In this document: one piece after another, positions 1 to 8,945 of the stretch
Numbering within the stretch: the first letter of the stretch is position 1
Layout of the letters: each line of letters starts with the position of its first letter
Assembly (NCBI RefSeq): GCF_000938265.1
Contig: NZ_JYFC01000005.1
Location: forward strand, 62,001-126,000
Direction: 5' to 3'
DNA from: Agreia bicolorata
Lineage (GTDB): Bacteria > Actinomycetota > Actinomycetes > Actinomycetales > Microbacteriaceae
Length of the DNA: 64,000 nt
Program-made: the position numbers and the translations under genes
Notes under the pieces: model-generated
What the model saw: the letters and a program-made list of their open reading frames with translations, nothing else
What the model was told of the DNA's origin: nothing
Databases searched by the model: none

Positions 1-7
1 TATATAC

Positions 8-1465
8 ATGGAAGACCTGTTCGAAGAGGTGCGTGCCATTGAGGCCCGACTGTCGAACATGTGCGTCTCCGTGAATCTCACCGTGTCGTCAGGTGACGAG
101 CTGAAAACTCTCATGCGTCTCGCGTCGGCGGTGAAGAACACAGCCGACCGGGTACTCGCGCTGGGGGCAGCCGAAATTCACCAGCGTTCACGCCGTGAGC
201 TCGGGCCTGCAGGTCTGGCGAAGGCCGAGGGGCACGTCAATCCACAGAGCATGATCGCGCTGCTCACCGGATGCTCAAGATCGGAGGCGAAGAAGCTCGA
301 CGGGCTCGGCAAATCGATCATGCAGGCGGCTCCCCTGCCACGGCCGAACGAGGCTCTCGACACGTCTGACGGTTCGCCGATCACTCCACCGTGGCATGCC
401 GCAATCAGCGCTCGAATGATCGCCGGCGACATCACGCCTGATCGATTCGAAGCGCTCCGCGCAGGCTTGGGAGAGACCACAGACCGCCTCTCGTCCGCCG
501 AGCTGTCGGCCGCCGCAGAACAGGTTCTGTCGTTCCTCCACGCCGACGACCTGCCCGAGACCGTCTACCGAGACGCCCGTGCTGCTCGAGCCCTTCTCGA
601 CCGGGCAGGTGTGGCCGAGACCGAGAAAGAGCAGTACGCCCGGCAACAAGCGAAGATCTGGCGCGATCGCGAGGGCATGGTGCACCTCAACGCTGTCTTC
701 GCACCCGAAGACGGCTCGTTCGTCAAGAACACTCTCGACCTTCTCCTGGGTCCCCGCATCGGTGGCCCCCGATCGGCAGGCAAAAAAGCCGTCGCTGAAG
801 CCCAGGCCCTCGCAGACGATCCGCGCACCGTCGAGCAGCTCACCGCCGGCGCACTCGTTGCACTCGTCAAGGCCGGGGCAGCAGTGGAGCACAGCACTGT
901 CCTCGCGAAGAAGCGCCCCGCCGTTCAGATCGTCGTCACTGCAGCTGAGTTGACCAGGCCCGACGGCGACGGCATCGCCTTCATCGAAGGAACCGGAGTC
1001 CCCGTCACCATGACCACGGTCGATCGGCTGGTCTGCGACTCGGGCTACCAGCCCATCATGGTTGCAGCCGACGGATCACCGCTCGATCTCGGTCGCGAAC
1101 ACAGGCTGTTCCAACCAGCCCAGAGACTCGTCTTGAACGCAACCCAGGGCGGATGCGTGTGGCCCGGGTGTGAAAAGCCCCCGTCGTTCTGCGAAATCCA
1201 TCACATCGAGCACTGGCATACGGGAGGTAAGACCGACATCCAAGACGGCGTACTTCTCTGCAAACATCACCACCTGCTCCTGCACTCGAACGAGTGGAGA
1301 ATCAACCGCACGACGTCACACGATGATCGGTACGAGAACAGATATTGGCTCACACCGCCCTCGTCAGTTGATCCTCGACGACAACCGCGACAATTGCGGT
1401 TCTCGGGTGTCGTTCGTCGCAATCCGGCTCTCGCAACCGCGGGCGGAGATCGCAGGCGAGCGTGA
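8..1465 (+). CDS. DUF222/HNH endonuclease signature protein
   Basis: A 485-residue member of the actinobacterial DUF222 (13E12 repeat) family, with a long helical N-terminal domain (about residues 30-330) and a C-terminal HNH-like zinc module (about 380-430). The module shows CVWPGC, HHIEHW and LLCKHHHLLLH. The central Asn of the usual TDLDNxVLLC segment reads Asp here (TDIQDGVLLC), so nuclease activity is uncertain. Such genes are often multicopy and their role is not established. The frame is open to the left edge, so the true start could lie outside the window. Confidence 0.85.
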   Translation: MEDLFEEVRAIEARLSNMCVSVNLTVSSGDELKTLMRLASAVKNTADRVLALGAAEIHQRSRRELGPAGLAKAEGHVNPQSMIALLTGCSRSEAKKLDGLGKSIMQAAPLPRPNEALDTSDGSPITPPWHAAISARMIAGDITPDRFEALRAGLGETTDRLSSAELSAAAEQVLSFLHADDLPETVYRDARAARALLDRAGVAETEKEQYARQQAKIWRDREGMVHLNAVFAPEDGSFVKNTLDLLLGPRIGGPRSAGKKAVAEAQALADDPRTVEQLTAGALVALVKAGAAVEHSTVLAKKRPAVQIVVTAAELTRPDGDGIAFIEGTGVPVTMTTVDRLVCDSGYQPIMVAADGSPLDLGREHRLFQPAQRLVLNATQGGCVWPGCEKPPSFCEIHHIEHWHTGGKTDIQDGVLLCKHHHLLLHSNEWRINRTTSHDDRYENRYWLTPPSSVDPRRQPRQLRFSGVVRRNPALATAGGDRRRA

Positions 1466-1573
1466 TCACCCAAGACAGGCATGAATGGCGGCGCGGTGAT
1501 TTACACGCCCGACACATGTGTGAGGTGTACTTGGTACAGCACCACAGCAATCCTTCGGTACGAGGAGACGTAC

Positions 1574-2392
1574 ATGGACCTCAACACCGTGAACCGCGTG
1601 ATTCCCGCCAGAAGCCGCGCAGACCTTGGCGAGCTCGGCGAGGGCGCTGTGCCTCTTGCCGGCGGAAGCGTGCTCTTCGCCGAACCGAACCCGAGCATCC
1701 ACACCCTCATCGACCTGCAGACGCTCGGCTGGGAACCGTTTGTGATCTCCGACGACGGGCTCGAGGTCGCGGCGACCGCGACGCTGACCCAGCTCTCGAC
1801 GCTGCCCGATGATCGCGGTTGGCGCGCCCATCCCCTCTTTTACCAGTGCTGCACTGCCCTGTTCGGGTCGTTCAAGGTGTGGAACGTCGCCACAGTGGGC
1901 GGCAACATCTGCACCGCGTTGCCGGCGGGCCCTATGACCTCGTTGTTCAGCGCGCTCGACGCCGAGGCATTGATCTGGAGGGCCGACGGCAGCGATGTGC
2001 GGATACCGGTCAGCGAACTCGTCACGGGTAACACGACCACCTCGCTCAACTCCGGAGACGTACTACGCTCACTGCACGTCGCCGCCCGATCGCTCGGTTC
2101 TGCGACGGCCTACCGCAAGATCGCCCTCTCCGCCATCGGACGAAGCGGAGCCGTCGTCATCGGCAGATTCGACCCCGTCGACGAGAGCTTCGTGCTCACC
2201 GTGTCTGCCGCGACCGTGCGCCCGGAGCAGCTCCGCTTCGCCGGCCTCCCAACGGCATCCGAATTGCGCACCGCGATCGAGGGCATCGGCACCTGGTTCA
2301 CGGATGCGCATGGCGCCGCAGACTGGCGGCTCGCCGTCAGCGTCGTGCTGGGCGAGGAGATTCGGCTCGAACTCACGGGGGCAGCCCGATGA
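1574..2392 (+). CDS. FAD-binding subunit of a molybdenum hydroxylase (XdhB/CoxM type)
   Basis: A 272-residue FAD-binding subunit of the xanthine dehydrogenase/CO dehydrogenase family, which passes electrons from the 2Fe-2S centres to the final acceptor. The PLAGGSVLFAE segment (about residue 25) and VATVGGNICTALPAGPM (about 100) are the two flavin-contact loops of the family. The start at 1574 was chosen because GAGGAG lies six bases upstream; an in-frame ATG at 1481 lacks a ribosome site and would add 31 non-family residues. It overlaps the next gene by four bases (ATGA), so the two are translationally coupled. Confidence 0.85.
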   Translation: MDLNTVNRVIPARSRADLGELGEGAVPLAGGSVLFAEPNPSIHTLIDLQTLGWEPFVISDDGLEVAATATLTQLSTLPDDRGWRAHPLFYQCCTALFGSFKVWNVATVGGNICTALPAGPMTSLFSALDAEALIWRADGSDVRIPVSELVTGNTTTSLNSGDVLRSLHVAARSLGSATAYRKIALSAIGRSGAVVIGRFDPVDESFVLTVSAATVRPEQLRFAGLPTASELRTAIEGIGTWFTDAHGAADWRLAVSVVLGEEIRLELTGAAR

Positions 2393-5148
2393 CCTTCTCG
2401 ATCAACGGCGAAAAGTTCGACTCCGAGCCTCGGGCGGGCCAGAGCCTGCGCACCTTCATCCGCGACCAGAAGCACTTCGAGGTCAAAAAGGGGTGCGACA
2501 CCGGCGACTGCGGCGCCTGCTCCGTGCTCGTCGACGGCACACCCGTGCACTCGTGTGTGTATCCGGCCTTCCGCGCCGCAGGAAAAGATGTGACGACCGC
2601 CGCGGGACTCGGCATGCCGGGCTACCTCTCTGCAGTGCAGCAGAGATTCGTCGACCATGCCGCGTTCCAGTGCGGGTTCTGCACCGCAGGCATGGTCGTT
2701 ACGGCGTCGACCTTCGATGACGAGGATCTGGCCGAGCTGCCGCGCCTACTCAAGGGCAACCTCTGCCGGTGCACCGGCTACCGCGCGATCCACGAGGCCA
2801 TCGACCACGTGCACACCGACTCGTGCGGAGTCGAGCTCGAGCCGGGCGCCGAGGCGCCGAAGTCGCGCACCACGCCGGTAATCAAGACCGGGCCGCGCGC
2901 ATCCGTCGGCACCTCGGTCACGGCACCGGCCAGCGAGCGCGTGGTGAGCGGTCAGGAACCATTCACTCTCGACATCGCGATCCCCGGGCTGCTGCACCTC
3001 GTCGTTCTGAAGTCGCCGCACGCGCACGCGCGCATCACAGCGATCGACACGCGCCGCGCATCCGCCCTGCCCGGGGTTCACGCGGTACTCACGCACGAGC
3101 ACTCCCCCGACACGTTGTTCTCGACAGCGCGGCACGAGTCCCGACTCGACGACCCCGACGACACTCTCGTGCTCGACAGCGTCGTGCGCTTCCGCGGCCA
3201 GCGCGTCGCCGCGGTTGTCGCCGAATCGGTCGGCATCGCCGAAGCAGCCGCACGCCTCATCGAGATCGACTACGAGGTGCTGCCGGCCGTCTTCGACCCG
3301 CACCTGTCGACGCTCGACGGCGCACCGAGCATCCACGGCGACAAGAACGGCACGACCTCGCGCATCGTCGACCCCCAGCGCAATCTGGTCGCCGAGTTGC
3401 ACGGCGAGTACGGCGACGTCGCCGCCGGTCTTGCAGGGGCAGCACACACGATCACCGGAACCTGGCAGACCCAGCGTGTGGCTCACACGCACCTTGAGAC
3501 CCACGCCACGATCGGCTGGATCGACGAGGACGAGCGCCTGGTTCTGCGCACGAGTTCGCAGGTTCCGTTCCTGGTGCAGACCGAGATCTGCCGCCTCTTC
3601 GATCGCGACCCGTCGACCGTTCGTGTTTTCACAGCTCGAGTCGGTGGCGGTTTCGGCGGAAAACAGGAGATTCTGACCGAAGACCTCGTGAGCCTCGCCG
3701 TGCTCACAACCGGGCGGGCGGTTCAATACGAGTTCACCCGAGAAGACGAGTTCACTCTCTCGCCGACGAGACATCCGATGGAGGTGCAGGTGACGCTCGG
3801 CGCCGATGCGGGCGGCCTGCTCACCGCGATGAAGGTCGAGCTGCTCTCCGACACCGGAGCCTACGGCAACCACGGGCCAGGCACGATGTATCACTCATGC
3901 TCCGAGTCGGTGAGCCTGTACAACGTTCCCAACAAGCGGGTGGATGCCCGGTGCGTCTATACGAACAACGTTCCGTCGGGTGCCTTCCGCGGCTACGGCC
4001 TCGGACAGGTGATCTTCGCCATCGAGTCGGCGCTCGACGAGCTGGCGCGCTCCGTCGGCGTCGATCCGTTCGAGCTGCGCAGGCTCAACTCCGTCACCCC
4101 CTCCGATCCATTGATCGTCACTCACGTCGAGGGTGACGACCTGATTCTCGGCGGCTACGGACTCGATCAGTGCATCGACCTGGCCGAGCAGGCGCTCGCC
4201 AGGGGCAACTCCACGGTTGCACCCGCCGGCCCCGAGTGGCGTGTGGGCCGAGGCATGGCCTCGTCGATGATCGCCACGATGCCGCCGCGCGGTCACTTCT
4301 CAGAGGTGACCGTTACGGCCGATGCCGACGGTGCCTACACGGTCGGCGTCGGCACCGCGGAGTTCGGCAACGGCACCACCACGGTGCACACCCAGCTCGC
4401 GGCGAGCGCGCTGTCGACGAGCCCCTCGCGCATCCGGGTCAGGCAGAGCGACACCGACGCCGCACGCTACGACACCGGCGCATTCGGGTCTGCGGGAACG
4501 GTCGTCGCGGGCAAGGCCGTGCTGGCCGCCGCGGAATCGCTCGCTCGCGACTTGCGACAGCTCGCTGCCGAGCGCACGCAGACCGCACCGGATGCGTGGA
4601 CCCTCGATGACGGCGTGCTGGTCTCGGCAGAGCACCGACTGTCGATCGCCGAACTTGTCGGCCCGGACGGGCTGACGGCGACGGCGAACGAAGACGGGGC
4701 TCGTCGATCGATCGCTTTCAACGTGCACGCGTTCCGAGTGGCCGTGAACACCCGCACCGGAGAGGTGCTCATTCTGCAGTCGGTCCAGACAGCGGATGCC
4801 GGATTCATGCTCAATCCCGCACAGCTCAGGGGCCAGATCGAGGGCGGGGTGGCCCAGGCCATCGGCACGGCGCTCTACGAGGAGGTCATCAACGACGGTG
4901 AAGGCACTGTGCTCACCACCGTGCTGCGCAACTACCACATCCCGCAGATCTCCGACCTGCCGGTGACCGAGGTGTACTTCGCTGACACCCACGATCCGCT
5001 CGGCCCGTTCGGCGCCAAATCGATGAGCGAGGCGCCCTACAATCCTGTCGCCCCCGCCCTCGCGAACGCGATTACCGATGCGATAGGCCGGCGCCCCATG
5101 GAGCTGCCGATGTCACGCGACCGAATCTGGCGCCTGCTGCAGGACTAG
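2389..5148 (+). CDS. Molybdenum hydroxylase: fused 2Fe-2S and molybdopterin subunit (Mop/xanthine dehydrogenase-like)
   Basis: A 919-residue fusion. Residues 1-160 hold two 2Fe-2S domains, a plant-type set (CDTGDCGACSVLVDG) and a four-helix set (CGFCTAGM, LCRCTGYR). Residues 190-919 form the large Mo subunit, with VGGGFGGKQE, GAFRGYGLGQ and a C-terminal GAKSMSEAPYNP that supplies the catalytic Glu. The size and order resemble the Mop aldehyde oxidoreductase, but with an adjacent FAD subunit. Catalysis would be hydroxylation of a purine, N-heterocycle or aldehyde; the purine neighbours favour xanthine or hypoxanthine, but the substrate cannot be fixed from sequence. XdhC and a MocA-like gene in the window fit its maturation. 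Confidence 0.88.
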   Translation: MTFSINGEKFDSEPRAGQSLRTFIRDQKHFEVKKGCDTGDCGACSVLVDGTPVHSCVYPAFRAAGKDVTTAAGLGMPGYLSAVQQRFVDHAAFQCGFCTAGMVVTASTFDDEDLAELPRLLKGNLCRCTGYRAIHEAIDHVHTDSCGVELEPGAEAPKSRTTPVIKTGPRASVGTSVTAPASERVVSGQEPFTLDIAIPGLLHLVVLKSPHAHARITAIDTRRASALPGVHAVLTHEHSPDTLFSTARHESRLDDPDDTLVLDSVVRFRGQRVAAVVAESVGIAEAAARLIEIDYEVLPAVFDPHLSTLDGAPSIHGDKNGTTSRIVDPQRNLVAELHGEYGDVAAGLAGAAHTITGTWQTQRVAHTHLETHATIGWIDEDERLVLRTSSQVPFLVQTEICRLFDRDPSTVRVFTARVGGGFGGKQEILTEDLVSLAVLTTGRAVQYEFTREDEFTLSPTRHPMEVQVTLGADAGGLLTAMKVELLSDTGAYGNHGPGTMYHSCSESVSLYNVPNKRVDARCVYTNNVPSGAFRGYGLGQVIFAIESALDELARSVGVDPFELRRLNSVTPSDPLIVTHVEGDDLILGGYGLDQCIDLAEQALARGNSTVAPAGPEWRVGRGMASSMIATMPPRGHFSEVTVTADADGAYTVGVGTAEFGNGTTTVHTQLAASALSTSPSRIRVRQSDTDAARYDTGAFGSAGTVVAGKAVLAAAESLARDLRQLAAERTQTAPDAWTLDDGVLVSAEHRLSIAELVGPDGLTATANEDGARRSIAFNVHAFRVAVNTRTGEVLILQSVQTADAGFMLNPAQLRGQIEGGVAQAIGTALYEEVINDGEGTVLTTVLRNYHIPQISDLPVTEVYFADTHDPLGPFGAKSMSEAPYNPVAPALANAITDAIGRRPMELPMSRDRIWRLLQD

Positions 5149-5152
5149 CCCT

Positions 5153-5225
5153 CGTCGAGCGCGTTGGTTCCTGCCGAGCGCGGTGGCAGAATCACCGCGT
5201 TGCGCGCGAACTCCCGCGCTCGACG
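5153..5225. terminator. Nested inverted repeats between convergent genes
   Basis: An exact 11-bp inverted repeat (5153-5163 CGTCGAGCGCG and 5215-5225 CGCGCTCGACG) encloses a second hairpin, CGCGGTG (5179-5185) and CACCGCG (5193-5199), with a 7-base loop. It fills the gap between two convergent genes and ends against the xdhC stop codon. No T-run is visible. A bidirectional terminator or 3'-end stabiliser is inferred. Confidence 0.45.
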
Positions 5226-6356
5226 CTACGGGCGCGTCGCCCGGACAGCCTCCGCCGTGCGGTGGATGGGACCCGTCCGTGAGCGCAGCGGCTCACCGCT
5301 CGCGCCGGTGCGGCTCGCGATGACCTCGGCGAGGATCGACACCGCTGTCTCCTGCGGAGTGCTTCCGCCGATATCGAGCCCGATCGGCGAGTGCAGTCTG
5401 TCGAGCTGCGCCGCGCTGAGTCCCGCCCCCTCGAGTGCTTTGATGCGCCGCTCATGGGTGCTCCGCGATGCCATCGCGCCGACGAACGCCACCGGCAGCC
5501 GCAGGGCTTCCTCGAGCAAGGGCACATCGAATTTCTCGTCGTGAGTCAGCACGCAAATAACGGTGCGCGAATCGGTGTGGGTCTGGCGCAGGTATTCGCT
5601 CGGCCAAACGACGACGACCTCGTCGGCCGACGGAAAGCGCTGAGGCGTGGCGAACAGCGGGCGTGCATCGCAGACGGTCACGTGGTAGCCGAGCAGGCTG
5701 CTGGCGTCGGCGAGCGCCGCAGAGAAGTCGACCGCCCCGAAGATGATCATGCGCGGCGCGGTCGACGCCACGACGAACAGCACTCTCAAGGGCTCGCCGT
5801 CGCAGTCGATGTCGAGTGTTCCCGAAACACCCGACGTCACGCGCGCGGTCAGTTCGTGCAGGATGCGCTGCGCGGCGGCGGCATCGAGCCCGTCGCGTTC
5901 GACCTCGGGCGCCGAGGCTGTCGCTGCGATCACCGTTCCCACCGCCCGACCCGAGACGACGATGGCGATGCCGGCCGGACGCCCGTCACGGGTGGCCTCG
6001 AGTTCGTTCACAACGCGTACGTCGAGCGATCCGCGAGCACCGGCTGTCGCGATCTCGTGCACGAAGACCTCGATGCGTCCCCCGCAGCTGAGACCGGCCG
6101 CGAAAGCGTCGCCGTCGGTGAAGCCGAACTCGGCGAGAACGGGCGCGCCCGTCTCGAGCACTCCCTCTGCAGCCTGATAGACCGCACCCTCCACGCATCC
6201 GCCCGAGATGCTGCCCAGCACCCGCCCCTGGTCGTCGACGGCCATCGACGTGCCGAGGGCCCGCGGGGCCGAGCCATCCACGGTCGTAACGGTCGCGACC
6301 GCGAGGCGCCGACCCGCGCCGAGAGCCTTGAGCAGGTCTGCTGCGATGTCGAGCAT
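5226..6356 (-). CDS. XdhC/CoxI family molybdenum hydroxylase maturation factor
   Basis: A 376-residue XdhC/CoxI protein. These chaperones bind molybdenum cofactor, promote its sulfuration and insert it into xanthine dehydrogenase-type enzymes. The N-terminal half shows the family hallmarks VTTVDGSAPRALGTSMAV and GSISGGCVEGAV (about residues 20-60). The C-terminal half is Rossmann-like (IIFGAVDFSAALA, VVVWPSEYL, FVGAMASRSTHERR, GLDIGGSTPQETA). It converges on the Mo hydroxylase operon and diverges from the amidohydrolase at 6445, so it is probably not in the same transcript as its client. GAAAGAG about eight bases upstream may be the ribosome site. Confidence 0.88.
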   Translation of the reverse strand: MLDIAADLLKALGAGRRLAVATVTTVDGSAPRALGTSMAVDDQGRVLGSISGGCVEGAVYQAAEGVLETGAPVLAEFGFTDGDAFAAGLSCGGRIEVFVHEIATAGARGSLDVRVVNELEATRDGRPAGIAIVVSGRAVGTVIAATASAPEVERDGLDAAAAQRILHELTARVTSGVSGTLDIDCDGEPLRVLFVVASTAPRMIIFGAVDFSAALADASSLLGYHVTVCDARPLFATPQRFPSADEVVVVWPSEYLRQTHTDSRTVICVLTHDEKFDVPLLEEALRLPVAFVGAMASRSTHERRIKALEGAGLSAAQLDRLHSPIGLDIGGSTPQETAVSILAEVIASRTGASGEPLRSRTGPIHRTAEAVRATRP

Positions 6357-6404
6357 GGGAACGTCTCTTTCGGCTTCGAGTACGGCGATCAGGCCTCACC
6401 TCGA

Positions 6405-6423
6405 CTGACACAATCCTGACACA
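6405..6423. promoter_or_regulatory. Two direct CTGACACA repeats, 11-bp period
   Basis: CTGACACA occurs exactly at 6405-6412 and 6416-6423, one helical turn apart, in the divergent region between xdhC (start 6356) and the amidohydrolase (start 6445). Phased direct repeats are typical of activator sites; the regulator is unknown. A GGAGGT at 6425-6430 lies 14 bases from the ATG, too far for a normal ribosome site, and a TAGAAC at 6433-6438 could instead be a -10 element of a leaderless transcript. Confidence 0.4.
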
Positions 6424-6444
6424 CGGAGGTGCTAGAACTGGTCA

Positions 6445-7761
6445 ATGCTCCTCATCCGCAAGGCCGTCACCACGATGATCGACGAGACCCACGAAAGCCC
6501 TGGCGACCTCGCCCTGGCAGACGGATTCGTGGTTTCCGCAGCGGTAGCGGCGACAGTCGAGAGTGACGAGATCGACGTACTGGATGCCTCCGGCTGCGTC
6601 GTGACGCCGGGTCTCGTGAACGCGCATCACCATCTGTTGCAGAGCGCGTTCCGAACGCTGCCCGGCACACGAGGGGTCGCGATGAGCGACTGGCTGCCGA
6701 CCATGGCGGCGGCCTATGGTCAAGTCGGAATAGACCCCGAACTGGCACACACGGCCGCGCTCGTCGGCGTTGCCGAAGGGCTTCTCTGCGGCGTCACCAC
6801 GGTCGCCGACCACCACCTCACCTGGCCCGAAGGCAGCGACGACGTGGGCATTGCGCGCGCCACCGCCTCGGCCTCCGCGGAACTCGGCGGCAGACTCGTC
6901 TTCGTGCGCGGCTCCGCTCGTGACGACCCCGAGGAGGCCGCGCTGTCGGCGGAGCGCATCGTCGGCGCGCTCGTGCCGCACGGCGAGGCCGGCATCTCGA
7001 ACGATGGGATGCTGCAGCTTGCCGTCGGGCCGGCCGGCGTGCACAGCGATAGTGAGCAGACGTTCCGGCTACTCGCGGAGGTGGCCGAACATCATGGGCT
7101 GCGCCGTCGAACCCAGGCAAACGAGCAGGTCGACGTGGCGATCGCTCTCGAGAAGTACGGCCGGCGCCCGATCGATCTGCTCGACGAGTGGGGCTGGCTC
7201 GCGCCCGATGTGACGATCGCCCATCTCTGCGCGGTGACGCCCGACGAGATCGCACGTCTCGCGTCCGCCGGTGTCACCGCGACGCACGCGCCCGGCTGCG
7301 ACCTGCCGATGGGATGGGGAATCGCGCCGGTGGCTGCACTCCGCGAGGCAGGTATCTCCGTAGGTCTCGGCACAAGCGGCGGCGGCAGCAATGATGCCGG
7401 TCACCTGCTAGCCGATGCGCGCCTCGCCATGCAGGTCGCTCCTCTCGTCGGGCGCCCCCTCGCCGCACGCGAGGTTCTCGGCATGGCGAGCGAGGGTTCG
7501 GCCCGCGGCCTCGGCCGAGACGAGCTGGGGCATCTACGCCACGGCGCCGCTGCGGACCTGTGCGTTTGGGATGTCTCCGGAGTGGCCGACGCCGGAGTCG
7601 CCGACCCCGTCGCGGGCCTGTTGTGGGCAAGCCCCGGGCGCCGCCCGAAGCACGTTGTGGTGGGCGGACGCGTGGTCGTGCGCGACTACGAACTCGTCGG
7701 CCACGACCAGCGAGACCTGGCCGCAGCACTCACACGACTTCTAGCCGCGAGAACCGCCTGA
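6445..7761 (+). CDS. Amidohydrolase of the 8-oxoguanine deaminase/AtzB type, with altered metal site
   Basis: A 438-residue amidohydrolase whose best family match by eye is 8-oxoguanine deaminase/hydroxydechloroatrazine hydrolase. The first metal pair is intact (VNAHHHLLQ, His61-63), as is the later AHLCAV His260. Where the family has HTHLAE this protein has RTQANE (Gln224 in place of the metal His, Glu227 kept). Where the family has GVDGSASND it has GTSGGGSND, so Ser311 replaces the metal/catalytic Asp. The reading frame is continuous, so these are substitutions, not frameshifts. It may use another chemistry or be non-hydrolytic. It sits beside xdhC and a ferredoxin reductase, consistent with purine or N-heterocycle metabolism. 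Confidence 0.75.
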   Translation: MLLIRKAVTTMIDETHESPGDLALADGFVVSAAVAATVESDEIDVLDASGCVVTPGLVNAHHHLLQSAFRTLPGTRGVAMSDWLPTMAAAYGQVGIDPELAHTAALVGVAEGLLCGVTTVADHHLTWPEGSDDVGIARATASASAELGGRLVFVRGSARDDPEEAALSAERIVGALVPHGEAGISNDGMLQLAVGPAGVHSDSEQTFRLLAEVAEHHGLRRRTQANEQVDVAIALEKYGRRPIDLLDEWGWLAPDVTIAHLCAVTPDEIARLASAGVTATHAPGCDLPMGWGIAPVAALREAGISVGLGTSGGGSNDAGHLLADARLAMQVAPLVGRPLAAREVLGMASEGSARGLGRDELGHLRHGAAADLCVWDVSGVADAGVADPVAGLLWASPGRRPKHVVVGGRVVVRDYELVGHDQRDLAAALTRLLAARTA

Positions 7762-7770
7762 CGCAAGGCG

Positions 7771-8739
7771 TCAGAGTTCGAGCACGAGCCTCGGGCAGGC
7801 GGCGCGTGACACGCAGATCATCATGACCTCGTTGTCGGCTTGCTCGTCGGGAGTCAGCACCGAATCGCGATGGTCGACCTCGCCCGAGACGACGGGTGTT
7901 TCGCAGGTTCCGCACGTTCCCTCTCGGCACGACGAGAGCACGAGCACCCCGGCGTCTTCGACCACGTCGAGAATCGACTTGTCGGGTGGAACGGTGAGCG
8001 TTTCGCCCGACAACGTGAGTTCCACCTCGAACGAGTCATCGAGCACCGGCGCTCCGGCGTCTCGGGCCTCGAACCGCTCCAGATGCAGGCTGCCGTGCGG
8101 CAGCGAGACGGATGCGTCTTCGGCGGCGGCGAGAAGGCGGGCCGGGCCGCAGCAGTAGACGAGCGTGCCGTCGGCGGCCTCGGCGACGAGCGCCGCGACA
8201 TCCATTCGGCTCACGTCACCCTCGTCGGAATCGGCCGCGAACGCGCGCACCCGACCGCCGAACCGAGCCTCTAATTCACCGAGGAAGGCCATCGTGCTCC
8301 GCGAGCGACCCGCGTAGGCGAGAGACCAGGACGCTCCCGCTTCTTCGGCGGCATGGATCATGGGAATCAACGGGGTGATTCCTATGCCTCCGGCGATGAA
8401 GAGGTACGAGGCGGAGGCCACCAGTTCGAAGTGGTTCAGCGGGCCGCGAAGACGCACCCTGCTTCCGACGACGAGCTCGGTATGCATTGCAAGAGAGCCG
8501 CCGCGCCCTTCGTCTTCTCGCAGGACGCTGATGCGATACGAGCGCCTGTAGGCCGGGTCTCCACACAGGGAGTACTGTCGCTCGACGCCCTCGCGCACGA
8601 CCACGTCGAGGTGTGCGCCCGGGGTCCACGACGGAAGTTCAGATCCGTCGACGGCACGGAACTCAATGGTCTTGACCCCGTCGGCGATCTCAGCCACACG
8701 ACTCACGACGGCGTCGATCTCAGTGAGGTGAAGTGACAT
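7771..8739 (-). CDS. PDR/VanB family oxidoreductase (flavin reductase with C-terminal 2Fe-2S)
   Basis: A 322-residue phthalate-dioxygenase-reductase-like protein. In order it has an FMN-binding barrel (RQYSLCGDP, about residue 50), an NAD-binding lobe (FIAGGIGITPLIPMI, CCGP) and a C-terminal plant-type ferredoxin (SSCREGTCGTCE and a distal Cys in MMICVSRAAC). It would move electrons from NAD(P)H to an oxygenase or similar partner, but no Rieske oxygenase or P450 is seen nearby. ATG 8739 was chosen because family homology begins there; the upstream extension to 8817 has no family-like sequence. It converges with the amidohydrolase, nine bases apart. Confidence 0.85.
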   Translation of the reverse strand: MSLHLTEIDAVVSRVAEIADGVKTIEFRAVDGSELPSWTPGAHLDVVVREGVERQYSLCGDPAYRRSYRISVLREDEGRGGSLAMHTELVVGSRVRLRGPLNHFELVASASYLFIAGGIGITPLIPMIHAAEEAGASWSLAYAGRSRSTMAFLGELEARFGGRVRAFAADSDEGDVSRMDVAALVAEAADGTLVYCCGPARLLAAAEDASVSLPHGSLHLERFEARDAGAPVLDDSFEVELTLSGETLTVPPDKSILDVVEDAGVLVLSSCREGTCGTCETPVVSGEVDHRDSVLTPDEQADNEVMMICVSRAACPRLVLEL

Positions 8740-8858
8740 AGGGGCCGTGACTTTCGATGAGAAGATGCAGGTGTGTTCACTGCGACAGTACCCTTCGCTG
8801 AGACACACCTCGAACACTGACGTCGAGCATTCCTCGGATCGTCTTGTGAGGAAATGTT

Positions 8859-8895
8859 CGTGTTACGTATCGGAAATATCCACTGCCTAGAGTGG
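8859..8895 (+). promoter_or_regulatory. Probable promoter/operator of the codA-like operon
   Basis: CGTGTTAC (8859-8866) matches part of the box found upstream of allB and pucG. It is followed by a hairpin or dyad CCACT-GCCTAG-AGTGG (8880-8895) containing a possible -10 (TAGAGT). The region lies 50-90 bases before the start at 8946, between divergent genes. Assignment is by position and symmetry only. Confidence 0.35.
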
Positions 8896-8945
8896 ACTCG
8901 TAACCGGCCAGCGTGGGCCCCAGAAGTTCATCGGAGGGCACATAC

